From Cricetomys ansorgei (Eukaryota; Chordata; Mammalia; Rodentia; Nesomyidae): 64,000 nt of DNA. The DNA is taken from contig JAMJFZ010001733.1 of NCBI GenBank assembly GCA_026225945.1, positions 36,049 through 100,048 on the forward strand, in the 5' to 3' direction. The translations under genes and the position numbers were made by a program. This document shows positions 25,764-37,264 of this stretch, piece by piece (the stretch's first letter is position 1; the number at the start of each line of letters is the position of its first letter). The notes beneath the pieces were generated by a model that searched no databases, had not been told where the DNA came from, and saw only the letters and a list, made by a program, of their open reading frames with translations.

Positions 25764-28700
25764 GCAAGTGAAGAGAGATGATGATGAATGCTAAGTTCAC
25801 AGTAAATGGGTTCAAAAAACTTAAATATAAGTCTCCTCCCTAGCTTTGGTAACACACACTGCTTTATTTAGTTCAATTTTCTAGATATTTGTCGGAATTC
25901 CTATAGCAGTGACATATGTTGACATAATTACTTCAATCGTATCTTTCTTTTCAAATATGAATAAATGATCTGGTAACTCTCAGTATCACAACATAATTAG
26001 GTTTCAAGCAAATTTGTCCTTTCATTTTAATTTTGTTTGGCACAGTGGGTTCGTGATTCTCACGCAGCTGTTGGATTATTTTCAGTGTGACTGATAGAGT
26101 TAAAATGCTAGAGTTCCCAAAATACCCCAAGAAGCTTTGATATGAGAATTCTGGGAGGTTCCATCTTTATTCAGTGGTATTCCCTTCAGTGTTTACTTTT
26201 TCAGATTCCTCACATTATGCTGTATGTTAATTTTACTCTATTAGTCATCTGTACCTTGGAGTGTTACACATGCTTAAACAGTGTTTATGAAAACCTTCCT
26301 TTCCTAAACAAACAAGAATATTTCCACCACTAGACCAAATGAGACATGCAAGTAATTCGTGAAAGGAAGACACTTTAAAATAGCAAAATAACAAAGAACG
26401 GATATTAAAAAAAATTTAATGACTTTAACAATAGTTCAAATGAGTGTCTTTTTGTTTTACTAATTTCCACTTTAACAGCTGTTTTCAAATTCATTTTGAG
26501 GAGCTGTGGAAGAGATCTGTTTGAATTTTGATAATTTATAATCAGCTTTCATAGAGAAATGTAAAGAAGGAAACAAAGCAACATGATAGATAACTTAAAG
26601 AGACCCAAATTACGGTCATGATTTCTTGCTTTTAATTTTTCTTTTGGAAGTTGATTTTCCTGACCTTCAGATTCAGAATCAAATCCAGCCCATCGTCTTC
26701 AGTAAGAAGTACTTACCTACTCTCAATAGACTGGTATTTGTTTTTCCTTATTCTCATTAACTTCTGCCTTCTTCAGCAAATCCAATCTCCACAGAAATTG
26801 ACTCCATTCTCTATATGAAGTGCTCACATCGGGAAGCTCTGAGTTCTAGCCTGTTAGGGGCTCTGTTTGACAAGTATGTTGATTCTCTTTGAATGTTTCC
26901 TGAATAACCTCCTTTCTCCTCACTTGCCCAGCTATTGCTTGGAAAATTGCACTCAAGGTGAATACTGTGAACTTCAAACTGTCTCCTTATGTCACCATCC
27001 ACTCATTTCTCCAGGTTGGCCAGGATCACGCATAGACAATCTCACAATAATGTACCACATGTACCACATGTACAATAATTTAGAAAGGGCTCCCCATGAT
27101 TCCTCCTGGACACGGTCAAAAGTCTTTCTCTATGTAAAAGTCTTTGGTCCAATAATTCCCTCAGCTCCAACACATTTGTTTTCCAAAACTTAACTCCACA
27201 TTTAAGACCCAGGTCAAAGGTCTGATTTTGCAAATTCGCTTGACTTTATATGATTTTTGTCACTGTCTTCTGTGGCTTTTTCCTAAATGCTGTACCTGCC
27301 TGCAGAAATGTAAGTAAATGAATGAGTCCTCGGATAAATTAAGGCACAAGGACATTTGGCAAATAGCAACTTCACCACCTAAGGTATTACAGTTTTTGAT
27401 ATATCTCAGCTCCTAGAATGAAGCCACAACCATAAAAGAATAAATAAAAATATAAAAACATGTCAAATATAATCGTCAGTGACGTTTTCAAACTTTTTCT
27501 CATTCTGAGCCCCACAAATCCCACCTCTTAATGGTAGAGGGTGGTAGTGACAAACCCCAGGATCTCATACAAGATACCCAAGTGTCAACCACTGAGCTCA
27601 GTGCCAGTTTCTCTAATACCCTTGACACAAGAAAAATAAGTGTAATCATTATTTTTATTATCTTTTTCACTTTAATGTTAGAGAGATTGATGTGAATCAC
27701 CTGGGTCAGAATCGCCAGAAGTTCTGGGTAACATACAGACTCTATTCCTCACTCTATCTTTACCGAGTGCTCCATCTCCTTGGCTTTTAAGGGGAGTTTT
27801 CAACTGGAGTCTTTCCTGAAATCTGTCCCTTGTATAGTCTTCTTTCAGGAGTCAAGAAAAATGGGCATTTCTGAGAACAGAAGTATAACGGTTGAAGCCA
27901 ATCCTATAAATGGGTAATTTCCCAGGATCTGCATAGAAGGTAAAATAGTCCACACTGATATCTTTGCACATTCCTTGAGGGAAACTTACTCAATGAAAAT
28001 CATCTCTTGCTGTAAAAGAATTTCTAACTAATTTTTTTTATGTTTTGTTTTTTCTAAAAGAAATCTTCTCTATGGATTTCTGTATCATTCTGAAAACTTT
28101 GCAGATGACCATATTCTGCAATATCATATCTTAGACAATAAAACATTAACAGAATCATGGATTTTGTATATATACATAATATGTATACAGAGCTTTATGG
28201 GGGAGACTCCTCTTATAGTGAAACAATTTCTATCATTTCTCTTTATTTGATTACTTCAAAGTATAAAATGAATCTCTCTTCAATACTATAGCACTCAAAA
28301 TATCAAGAAATATTTCCAAACTTAAAGGTGCTCACTCTGGCTTTCTCTTGGCTCATACTCCTGTTGCTTCATTGGACAAGCTCCTTTTTCCTGGAGAGGT
28401 CTCAACTCCAAAAATTTACACCATCTTCTAGATGTACCTCAGCTATAAGGAAGAATAAGAGAATTTGGTGCCTCACTTAAAGTAGCCCAGTTCTATTTTT
28501 GCAAATTAAAATCATGCCCTTTTCTTAATTAGAATCAGTTTTGGTATAACTAAAGAATAGACATTTGGGAAAAAATTGGGACTTATATTTAATCCTGTTT
28601 CACTCTCTTGTGAAATCTGCATATTTTGTTTTGGAGTTGCAAGTTAACAATTTGTATAACAGAACTCTTTAGTGAAGAAAAAACAGGATTATTTTAAAGG

Positions 28701-29109
28701 ATTACATTAGAAAAGTGAGTAAATGAAATACAGTGAATTTTTATCTTAACTAAAATAAAGAAAAATAATCAATGCAGTCACTATAAAATTACCTAAACTT
28801 TTGTTTAGAGACAATATATTCCCCAAAGTTCCATCTCTGTTATGAAAATATATAAAAAAAAATCAAACTTTATATGTACATGTCAACCTGTACCCTTTAC
28901 TTACATAAACACATTTTCCTGTATGGCTTCCAATGGGGCTGTGTTATTCTGCACATATGTATTATGCTGTAAATCCTAAGGCTGGACCATTGTGCTACAG
29001 AAAATGTCAAAGGGGAAATAATCACAGGGAGAAAAATATTCAAGAACATTAAAAATAGTATGAATTTATTGTGAAGACCAATAGTCAAAACTAATGTTCT
29101 AGAGATGTC
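25761..29109. other. Intergenic sequence without recognised genes
   Basis: AT-rich, with no exon or complete repeat recognised. 27500-27620 vaguely resembles a decayed minus-strand SINE (CACTGAGCTCAGTGCCAG). 26770-27250 is less AT-rich and has a 108-codon frame without a known domain. Confidence 0.45.
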
Positions 29110-29765
29110 CTAGAAGGAGAGTGAAGACAGAAGAGACGGGGAGGGGAGAGGAGGAAAAGGGAATGGAAGAGAAGAGGAGAGGAGAGAAGAGGGGAGTCGA
29201 AGAGAGGGGAGAGGAGAGGAGGGGAGAGGAGAGGGGGAGAGACGAGGATGGGGGAAGGGAGGGGAGGAGAGGACTGAGGAGGGGGAAAGGGAGGAGAAGG
29301 GAGGAGAGGGGGAAAAGAAGGAGAGAAGAGAAGAGAGGACAGAAGAGAGAAGAGGGGAGGGAAGGGAGGGAGAGGAGAGGGGTAAAGGGAGGAGAGGAGA
29401 GAGGAGAGGAGAGAGGAGAGGAGAGGAGAGGAGAGGAGAGGAGAGGAGAGGAGAGGAGAAGAGAAGAGAGAAGAGAGGAGAAGAGAGGAGAAGGGAGGAG
29501 AAGGGAGGAGAAGAGAGGAGAAGGGAGGAGAAGGGAGGAGAAGGGAGGAGAAGAGAAGAGAAGAGAAGAGAAGAGAAGAGAAGAGAAGAGAAGAGAAGAG
29601 AAGAGAAGAGAAGAGAAGAGAAGGGAAGGGAAGGGAAGGGAAGGGAAGGGAAGGGAAGGGAAGGGAAGGGAAGGGAAGGGAAGGGAAGAGAAGAGAAGAG
29701 AAGAGAAGAGAAGAGAAGAGAAGAGAAGAGAAGAGAAGAGAAGAGAAGAGAAGAGAAGAGAAGAG
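29110..29765. repeat. 650-bp polypurine tract with ordered pentamer blocks
   Basis: The plus strand is almost entirely A and G. The first 290 bp is irregular GGA/GAGG, then about 60 bp of GGAGA units, then eight AAGRGAGGAG decamers (29471-29550). Next follow AAGAG x14 (29551-29620), AAGGG x13 (29621-29685) and AAGAG x16 (29686-29765). The long open frames on both strands (221 and 247 codons) are low-complexity by-products, not genes. The mirror-symmetric purine run could form triplex DNA. Confidence 0.98.
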
Positions 29766-30270
29766 GGGAATCATCTCACATCCTGACCCTAACTCTTCTA
29801 CCTTGATTCCATAAACGTGAAATAGGGAAAACATTTACAAGTCTCTAAATTGGGAGAATAAAAACAAGATAAGTACTGGTCAATCATTTACAGCACATAT
29901 GCTTAATAGCACTGTTAATATTCACATTAAAGGTTGAAGTACCAGCTTGTGGGGGGGTGTAAGGTTTTAAAAACGGCAATAGGCCTGAACAAGAGGTTCA
30001 TTGAAGAAAAATGCTCATTCATACCAAGAAAATGCGGACTAAGCCAGCGGTCACACTCCAGTCTCACTTGTTACATTGACATAGCAATCTCAATAAATGA
30101 AACAATATAAAATGTTACTGAATATTAACAAGATTAATTGCCAATAAGATGATAATAAAAAGTTTTATTGTATGTTGAGCCGCAACAGAATGCCCATATT
30201 CTTTAGTACTCTACCATGACATGTAAAGGAACTGCCACGTTTCATATCACTTTGTCGATATCTAATAATA
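29766..30270. other. Intergenic sequence without recognised features
   Basis: AT-rich; nothing identified. Confidence 0.5.
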
Positions 30271-30279
30271 CCAAAGCAT

Positions 30280-30600
30280 CCTATGGCAGTGGTTTGGATG
30301 CCCTTCCCCCTCCTCCCCCAGTCTTGAACACTGGAATACTTGCTTCACAGTTGGAGGTGCTCTTTGGAAGCTTTAGGAGGTATGGCCTTGTTTAAGGAAG
30401 TGTGTCCCTGGAGGCAGACTTCAAGAGATTAAAGACATGTCATATTGAGTTTGCCCTTTCTCTTCCTGATTGTAGCTCTATACGTCAGCTCTCAGTTGTC
30501 CCTGGTGCCAGGACGCCTTCTGGAACTGTAAGAGTCCAAAACCCTCCCTTCTATAAGTTGCTTTGGTCACAGTGTTTTATCACAGCACTAGAACACTAAT
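30280..30600 (+). mobile_element. Rodent interspersed repeat (family not named)
   Basis: GTGGTTTGGATGCCC, GGAGGTATGGCCTTGTTTAAGG, AAGTGTGTCCCTGG and a final GTTTTATCACAGCACTAGAACAC. This is a widespread rodent repeat whose reverse strand starts TGCTGTGATAAAACAC. Relatives are at 37265-37615 and 38620-39030. Confidence 0.6.
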
Positions 30601-32169
30601 TAGAGCTGGAGATGGTTTGGCCATAAAGGTTAGGCTCACAACCAAAGTCAAAAGAAACTAATATCGCTTTACTGTAGAAATATGCTGTCTGAAATTGTTC
30701 TCTACAACATTTGTGTTTAAAGCATGTCATAAGGCAAGTGGTCGACACATCACAGGAATTTGTTGGAAACCAGCCTGAGACCACTTGTTTCTTACTGAAA
30801 TCCCTGAGAGAAGCCCAGAACTCTATCCTAGTAGGATTCCAATTCCTGCTGGTGTTTGAAAAAGCACTGGCTAAAGAGCTTTTAAAGTGGGCTATGTGAG
30901 AACATAAATTAATATGCTAGTTGCAACATTTTATATGACACAAAATTTAAAAGAAAAGAAAAAGGAGAAATGGATTACTATGAACAAGGGAATTAGTACA
31001 TAAATTGTGTAAAATCCATATAGTAATATGCTACATAGGACTTGAAGGAAATCAATAAGATACATCTAGGTAAATGTGGAATAATTAGAAGAGCGTATAG
31101 TTTTGGGATTAAAAACACAATGAAAAGCAATAATTTACAAATTTTATAGGGATTTCAAATATTATAAATAGCACACTAAAATTCAACTCCTTAGTTATAC
31201 ATATAAACAGAAATATTTTAAATTAGCTGAAATATTTTAAGTATTTAAATATTTTTAAATAGCTGAAAAAATATTCTTGAAATTGTGAATTTTGATTCTA
31301 TCTGGTACAATTATAAAACAGTGGAAATAATTTTTCACACATACCAATATAAATATATTTATCAAAATATATAAATGAAAATATAACAAAATATTGGTCA
31401 ATACAGAAATAACATATATTTGTTGCATTATTTGCTTGCATTTCTGCATATTTTTGTTTAGGTCATTCTCAATTAGTTTATCTTTAAAATGGTATCAGTA
31501 ATTATGCAGCCATGTAGACTGTTTTCCATTCCCTTCAGAGCTGTGCCTGCAGAAAGACAATTCTCTCTCCTGCCATCAGAAAAGCTCTGTGACCAAAAAA
31601 AAAAAAAAAAAGCAAAGACAAACTGTGATGACATTCTGAATAAAATGGGACTCTCAGAGTTTGGGGAACTGATAATTCCAGCAATGAAGAACAGGGAGAA
31701 CAGTAAGAATCAGCTCAGGGTACACAAAGGCGTGAGATAACATATGCAGAAGCTTCTTGTATAGTGCTTAATAGGTATGGTAATTTATCTCCTTCCTCCC
31801 TTTAACCTCTTTAAATAGAAATAGTTTAATTTAAAGTACATACTGCATCAATATTTTCACTCTTAAAGCTAAAGTCCGTATTTCCCAGTTTCCTAATCTT
31901 GTCACCTGAACTCATCATTGTTTACCTTCCAATACATTTTAAGTGGACTAATTAAAATATTTAAATTTAGTTTATCATATTAGAAAAACTCATATTTATG
32001 ATATCAATAACTATGATGCAAATTGGTTGATATTTTGAGTAAAAGACTGGATGTTTGTCCTAAATATATCCAGTTATAAGTAGTGTTTTGCATAGTTGTA
32101 ACAGCTTCAAAACAAAGAACCATATGCATCTTGTCAATGCTGAAAGGAAAGGTTTTGAAAAACATGTTA
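30601..32169. other. AT-rich intergenic sequence
   Basis: No gene recognised. 31489-31740 is less AT-rich and has an 83-codon frame broken in character by an A run at 31595-31611. Confidence 0.45.
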
Positions 32170-33215
32170 GGATGTCTATTGGTGTGGTCACTGTTCAGGT
32201 CAGTTTTAGGTAACCATATTGATGAAACTTTATGGGTGTAGCTTCTCTGGCATTTCTAAGAAACATAACCTCAAAGAAAGATTTCTGTTCCTCTAGCTCA
32301 TACAATCTTTTCATCTCCTTTTCCACAATGAACCATGAGCCTTAGGTGCAGGTATTGTGCTGTTAATTTATCAGTTGGACTGAGCATCACATAATCTCTT
32401 GATCTCTGTATTTTGACCTGTCATGGTTTTCTGTAATGTTCCCTATTAGATGCAAGAAAAAAAAAGTTTCTTTGATAAGGAGAGAGAACTATACTTATCT
32501 GTGGGTTTAAAGATAAATATTTAGAATGTTGTTGGGGATTATGCTTGTTTAGTAATGTGGCTGTTGTAGGTTCTCCCCCAAGATCCATGACTTTATTAGC
32601 ACTGAGTAATTAGCTAGATTTCCAGATCCAGGAATGGTTTTCCTCTTGTTAAGGGGACTTAAGTCCAACTAGACAGCTGTTAATTAATGCAAGGGATGCA
32701 TGCCACTGTTGTACTTTTAGGATTGTCTTGCCATTCTGGTCATTGCTGTAGTTCATAAGCATCATAGCTGGATAGGCTATTGGTTGCTTCCCTCCCTTGG
32801 AAGCTTGCGTGGAGTCTTCATGCCACTGTTGTACTTTTAGGATTGTCTTGCCATTCTGGTCATTGTTGTAGTTCATAAGCATCATAGCTGGATAGGCTAT
32901 TGGTTGCTTCCCTCCCTTGGAAGCTTGCGTGGAGTCTTCATGCCACTGTTGTACTTTGAGGATTGTCTTGCCATTCTGGTCATTGTTGTAGTTCATAAGC
33001 ATCATAGCTGGATAGGCTATTGGTTGCTTCCCTCCCTTGGAAGCTTGCGTGGAGTCTTCTGGTACCATGAAAACTAGTCCTCAGGGAGGAAGCTTTCAAG
33101 TCTGTGCTAGGTCAGGTCCACTGGATCCTGTGTCCAAAGTGTATGTTATCTTCAGCAATAGGGACATACCTTCCACCTCTAAGAGGTAATTGTGAGCAAT
33201 AATTCTAATTTGGTA
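32170..33215 (-). mobile_element. L1 3'-region fragment, minus strand, with internal triplication
   Basis: Matches the two L1 3'-region copies at 42965-44090 and 44330-45400 segment by segment. Shared phrases include TTTCTGTA, TTATCTGTGGG, the TTAAGTCCAA block and TTGGAAGCTTG. The outermost 3' end, a T-rich start on this strand, is missing. It carries a 120-bp tandem triplication at 32701-33060 and is followed at its 5' side by the DDX17 fragment in the same orientation. Confidence 0.75.
32701..33060. repeat. 120-bp tandem triplication inside L1
   Basis: Three head-to-tail copies of exactly 120 bases: 32701-32820, 32821-32940 and 32941-33060. They differ by only three substitutions, at 32746 (c versus t), 32958 (g versus t) and the last base at 33060 (t versus a). 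Because 120 is divisible by three, a 139-codon minus-strand frame (33068-32649) stays open as three 40-residue repeats. That frame is a by-product, not a gene. The other L1 copies in the window have this segment once. Confidence 0.95.
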
Positions 33216-33960
33216 AGGCCTGACTTGGTCATACGTTACATATCTGGGTCTCAAAGCCTTCTATCAGTGTCATCCCATAAGTACATTGGTGAAAGTAATC
33301 TATTAGGTGACCAGGAGGAGCCATGCAAACCTCAACACATCTTTCCGAGTCTCAAATTGGTGGACCTATAGAAGCACCTCCATAAATACACATATTCTTG
33401 AATCTAAAACATTTGTCGTAATTATTAGCCACCTATTGTACCTGCTAAGCAAACTCTCTGGTAGGAGGCAGCTCTAGTCAAATTGAGCCATATTTCCTTT
33501 CTGAGAATGGCTAACAATCACAGGAAACCACTACACCAACATCTTTCCAGATTCAGTCTACACAATGCCACAGTATCCCAGCCACTACGAGCTAACAGAC
33601 ATTCCTGGCACTGAATGGGACTAGGTTCTTTAAAGTCCTGGTCCATCAGCATATCTGTCATGTATTGTGAGGCGTTAGCATGACGGAAGGCCCCGTCGTG
33701 ATCTCTTTCCTTGACGAAGCTGACCAACCTCATACGAAGCCGCTCTTGCCACTTGAGGATATTCTACATGAAAATTCTTCTCAACCTCGGGTAGCTCACT
33801 CAAGTATCAGGTTTTGTTTTGTTTTTATTTAAATGGCCCCAAGGATTACCAAACTGGGGAGCGGGCATCACCTTTTACTCCAAACCTGCCATCTCAGACC
33901 TCCCAGCCTTGCTCATTTCAAAAGCAATTCGACCACTTTACATTCCAGTACGCTTCCAAT
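33216..33960 (-). pseudogene. DDX17: DDX17 processed pseudogene fragment
   Basis: Translating the minus strand in shifting frames recovers, in order, pieces of the RNA helicase DDX17 (p72). They are a GNP segment and VEKNFHVEYPQVARAASYEV (near 33815-33720), then FRHANASQYMTDMLMDQ, SPIQCQE and ARSGWDTVA (33690-33560). Next come a copy of the PTREL region, DNYDKCFRFKNMCIYGGA and GHLIDY, and finally a GFETQI segment near 33250. They cover roughly residues 18-275 with no introns but several stops and frameshifts, so it is an old retrocopy. LMDQ, PIQCQ and YDKC favour DDX17 over DDX5. It lacks the 3' half and joins L1 sequence directly near 33210. Homology above 33900 is weak. Confidence 0.85.
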
Positions 33961-34741
33961 TATCCAAACTACGCCTACGGAGATTAAATCTTGTTTAAAA
34001 TTTTAAAAAGCCTTTTAGACACCAATCCCTTTCACAGTGATTGCTAGAAGCTTTTCCTAGGCTGAAGCTTGTAAAGCTAGTTGATAATCCGCCCTCAGGA
34101 AGCCAGCTATCAGCTAGACAGGGCTATAGCAGCTCGCCTACATAAACTACTGCAGTCTATCCCAGAAATGAACAGCTATCTGTTTTAAAAAAAAAAAAAA
34201 ATTTCCTTTAGGGGAAGTGCTAACACTCACTATTTTAAGAAAAAATGAGCAAACCCAAATATATATGCATGTATTTGCATATATGTGTGTATATGTGTAT
34301 GTATGTATGCATGTATATTCAAGAAGAGATTCCAATTCACTGTACGAATGTTAAGGTTTTCTTAAAATCCCATTCATACTTTTAGATCTTACTGTAAGTA
34401 AGACTTATCTATGGATTTGACTTTTCCTCCACTCACTGTTATCTGTTTGATACATCCATTGTTCTACAGTGACATATGCAAATCACCATAATCACTTTCT
34501 CATTTCAACAATAAAGGCTACTTAAAGTAATGATGTGAAAACAATAAAAAATTACTGATATCAATTATTAAATATTCAACAAGTTAGGCATTTTTAATAA
34601 AATGAATCTGAAAGATATTTCTCTTTTAAAAGAAAATTCAGATTTACTAAATTATCTTGCTCTCCTTAAATTTAAAGCAATTAGTAAGTGATGTATTTAC
34701 AGATAAGTAAAATTCCATTGTGTATGCATGTATGTATGTGT
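33961..34741. other. Intergenic sequence flanking the pseudogene
   Basis: 33961-34150 is less AT-rich and might be further 5' sequence of the DDX17 retrocopy, but I could not align it. The remainder is AT-rich. Confidence 0.35.
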
Positions 34742-34753
34742 CTGTGTGTGTAT

Positions 34754-34788
<35 letters not shown>

Positions 34789-34789
34789 G
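34742..34789. repeat. GT/AC compound microsatellite
   Basis: GTGTGTGTATACACACAC.. then TATATATA: a GT run meeting an AC run, hence self-complementary at the junction. Confidence 0.95.
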
Positions 34790-34923
34790 CATAATGAGAA
34801 ACTTAATAAAACACAAAAAAGTAAATGTCTTTGCCTGCATTTTGAGACAGGTTTTAGTAACCATCTTCTTTTGAAAAAATTTATTATTTCACATTTGTAT
34901 ACATAATTCACACATATATATGC

Positions 34924-34924
34924 T

Positions 34925-34960
<36 letters not shown>

Positions 34961-34965
34961 CATAC
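34924..34965. repeat. GT/TA compound microsatellite
   Basis: A GT run passing into a pure TA run of about 26 bp. Confidence 0.95.
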
Positions 34966-34984
34966 ACATGTAATGTTCTTTGAT

Positions 34985-36130
34985 CTAAGTGACCTCCCAT
35001 TATTCTTTCTTACCTCCATCTCTTCCCACTGAATTTGTTCTTCTTTCCAAAGTCCCCTCCTACTTTCATGTCTTTCTGTTAAACTCCTTTTTAGATTTAT
35101 TTATTTTATTATTTTTTTATGTGTATGATAGTTTTGCCTGCATATATATATACACCAGATATGTGCTTCATGCCTGAGAAGATAAGAAGAGAATGTTGGA
35201 TACCTGGGACTGGAGTTGCAGATAGTTATGAGTTGCCATGTGAGTGCTGGGGATCTCTATGAGTATCTAGTGCTTATAGCTACTGAGCCCTCTCTTCAAC
35301 CCCCTTTCATGTCTTTTGTGTATATGTGACCAACTGCATTTGATTACAGTTGCTTGCTTTATTATGTATGGATTGTTTTTTACTTGAGGGCGAGATCTCG
35401 GTGCCTATGTCACAGAGTAGTATAATTGGCTCTCCTCAGCAATCATTAGTTGCCTATAACTACTCAGAAAGGGGTGGAGCCTTACGAGCTCTGCCTCATC
35501 CATTGTAGGATGCTAATGGGCACAGTTCTGTGCAGGCCTTTCTCAGGTAGCAACTGCTGCTGAGGTTTGGGCTCAATTCAAATGGGCACAACAGCAATGC
35601 CATGTCTAGAAAACAGTGTTATACCTTATTCCTTCCCATCATTTGCTCTTGTCTTTTTTGTTTTTATTTTTTTCTGTGATGTTCCCCAAGCCTTGGAGTG
35701 ACACAGATGTTCCATTGTAGGGATCACCACTCAGCAGTCACTTACTCTCAGTGTATTGACCAGTCATGAGTCTCTGCATTAGCCACTGCCAACTACAAAT
35801 GAAAGCTCCTTTGACCGAGGCTGAAAGTAACACTCCTCTACAGGCATGAAAATAAATATTTACAGAGTAGTGTGCAACCATTTCCATTTATCAAAACAAC
35901 AGTAGTAGGTTCCTTCTGGATCCTTATTAGCCATCAATTTATAGTACCTTGTAAGAATTTCTCCTTTTCTGTGAACCCAGAATATAGCCAGAAAGGAGTT
36001 GGTTATCCCTGTAAATGAGCCACTATTCAACCAATGGACACGAGAACAACTTGACTGGCAAGTTTGTGTAGTTCCCAGGGTTTATAGCCAGTTAGTTAAG
36101 TTAGTTCCAGTAGTTACTTCAAGCTTGATT
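34985..36130 (-). mobile_element. L1 3' end, minus strand, interrupted by a SINE
   Basis: Rodent L1 3'-region text in reverse: GGGTGGAGCCTTACGAGCTC, TCTGTGATGTTCCC, GACCAGTCATGAGTCTCTGC and ATTAGCCACTGCC. A B2-type SINE is inserted at 35076-35303. Confidence 0.7.
35076..35303 (-). mobile_element. B2-type SINE with target-site duplication
   Basis: Reverse-strand B2: TTTTTTATGTGTATGATAG, TTGCCTGCATATATA, GGGACTGGAGTTGCAG, GAGTTGCCATGTGAGTGC and a degraded head ending AGCTACTGAGCCCTCTC. Flanked by the 13-bp direct repeat CTTTCATGTCTTT at 35063-35075 and 35304-35316. Confidence 0.9.
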
Positions 36131-36194
36131 TCTTTATGTCTTGTAAGTGGTTTGAGTGAGAAATGCCACTCATGATCTCTGACACTTGAATAAT

Positions 36195-36475
36195 TGGCCC
36201 CCTAGTGGTGGCACTATTTGGGTAGGTGTAGCCAGGCTGGAGGAAGTGCATCAGTTTCCAGTTCACTCATAATGCTTCATGCTGTGGTTGAGGAGGTGAG
36301 CTCACAGCTTCCTGTTCCGGTAGTCATGCCTGCCACTTGCTGCCATGACTCCCCACTGTGAGGGACTCTTATTTCTCTGGAACCATAAGCAAAAATAAAA
36401 CCTTTCTTTCATAAATTGTTTTTGATCATACATAATGTTTTATCATAGCAACAGAAACATAATTACTATGTCTTG
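36195..36475 (+). mobile_element. Rodent interspersed repeat (family not named)
   Basis: AGCCAGGCTGGAGGAAGTGC, TTGCTGCCATGACTCCCC, CTCTGGAACCATAAGC, AAATAAAACCTTTCTTTC and a final TTTTATCATAGCAACAGAAAC, a 3'-end-like repeat unit common in rodents. Confidence 0.55.
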
Positions 36476-36604
36476 CAATCAAATCTGTGATGTCTTCAGC
36501 AATAGAGTACGCTTCAGGTAGTTCTGGTGGACAACAAAGATCAATAGTAAGAGTGCTGTACTCTTCTGTTTTGGGGGCCTCTGGACTACTTCCTGCTTTC
36601 CAAC

Positions 36605-36825
36605 TTATTTTTTAAAGATATATTGATTTTATATGTATGCGTCTGTATATTCACATGAGTTTATGTGTACCGCATACATTCAGGTTCCCATGGAGGTCAG
36701 AGAGCACGAGATCCCTTGGAACTAGAGTTACAAATGGTGATGAGCCACCTGATTTGGGTTCTAGAAACCAAATATTGGTCTTCTGCAACAGCAGTGAGCA
36801 CTCTTAAACTCTGAGCAGTCTAAAG
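36605..36825 (-). mobile_element. B2-type SINE
   Basis: Reverse-strand B2: TTTTTAAAGATATATTGATTT, TTCAGGTTCCCATGGAGGTC, CCCTTGGAACTAGAGTTAC, GATGAGCCACCTGATTTGGG, CAGTGAGCACTCTTAA. Very similar in layout to the copy at 39601-39825. Confidence 0.9.
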
Positions 36826-37264
36826 GTAGGAACTCAAATAATGACTGCTAGCTCCCTCCTCCTGACTGTTCAGCTTGCTCTCTTATACAGCCCAGGCCAG
36901 ACTGCCTACAGATGGTTCTTCCCACAGTAGGCTGGACCCTCCATTGACAACTGAAAAATGCCCTGCAGACATCCATATAGGCCAATCTGGAGGAGGCAAT
37001 TTTCCAACTGAGATTTCCTTTTCCCAAGTATGTCTACATTTGTGGCCAAAGCTAGTTCTGACAGTTGGTTCAATGCAATTAAAACAAACAAGTCAAGGTA
37101 ATTGGATAGCTATTATCATCACCAGAAAGTAGAGTCATCTTTTGAAGTCTTAAGAATCTTGTTAACCTCCCTTGGCTCTGTTCAGCTAGTGCAAACCAGA
37201 AAAAGCAATCAAAGCCCTTAGATTATTTAACTAACTCATTAATGCTCCTTTTTTTTTTTAGTGC

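Noticed and set aside
29091..29834. Long open frames of 247 codons (minus) and 221 codons (plus)
   Set aside because: Both arise from the polypurine repeat (Ser/Leu/Phe/Pro or Glu/Arg/Gly runs); no start context, no domain.
32649..33068. 139-codon minus-strand frame with three identical 40-residue units
   Set aside because: By-product of a 120-bp tandem triplication within L1 noncoding sequence; the L1 copies elsewhere have no such protein.
33216..33960. DDX5 as the parent of the helicase pseudogene
   Set aside because: Residues such as LMDQ, PIQCQ and the YDKC segment agree with DDX17 and not with DDX5.
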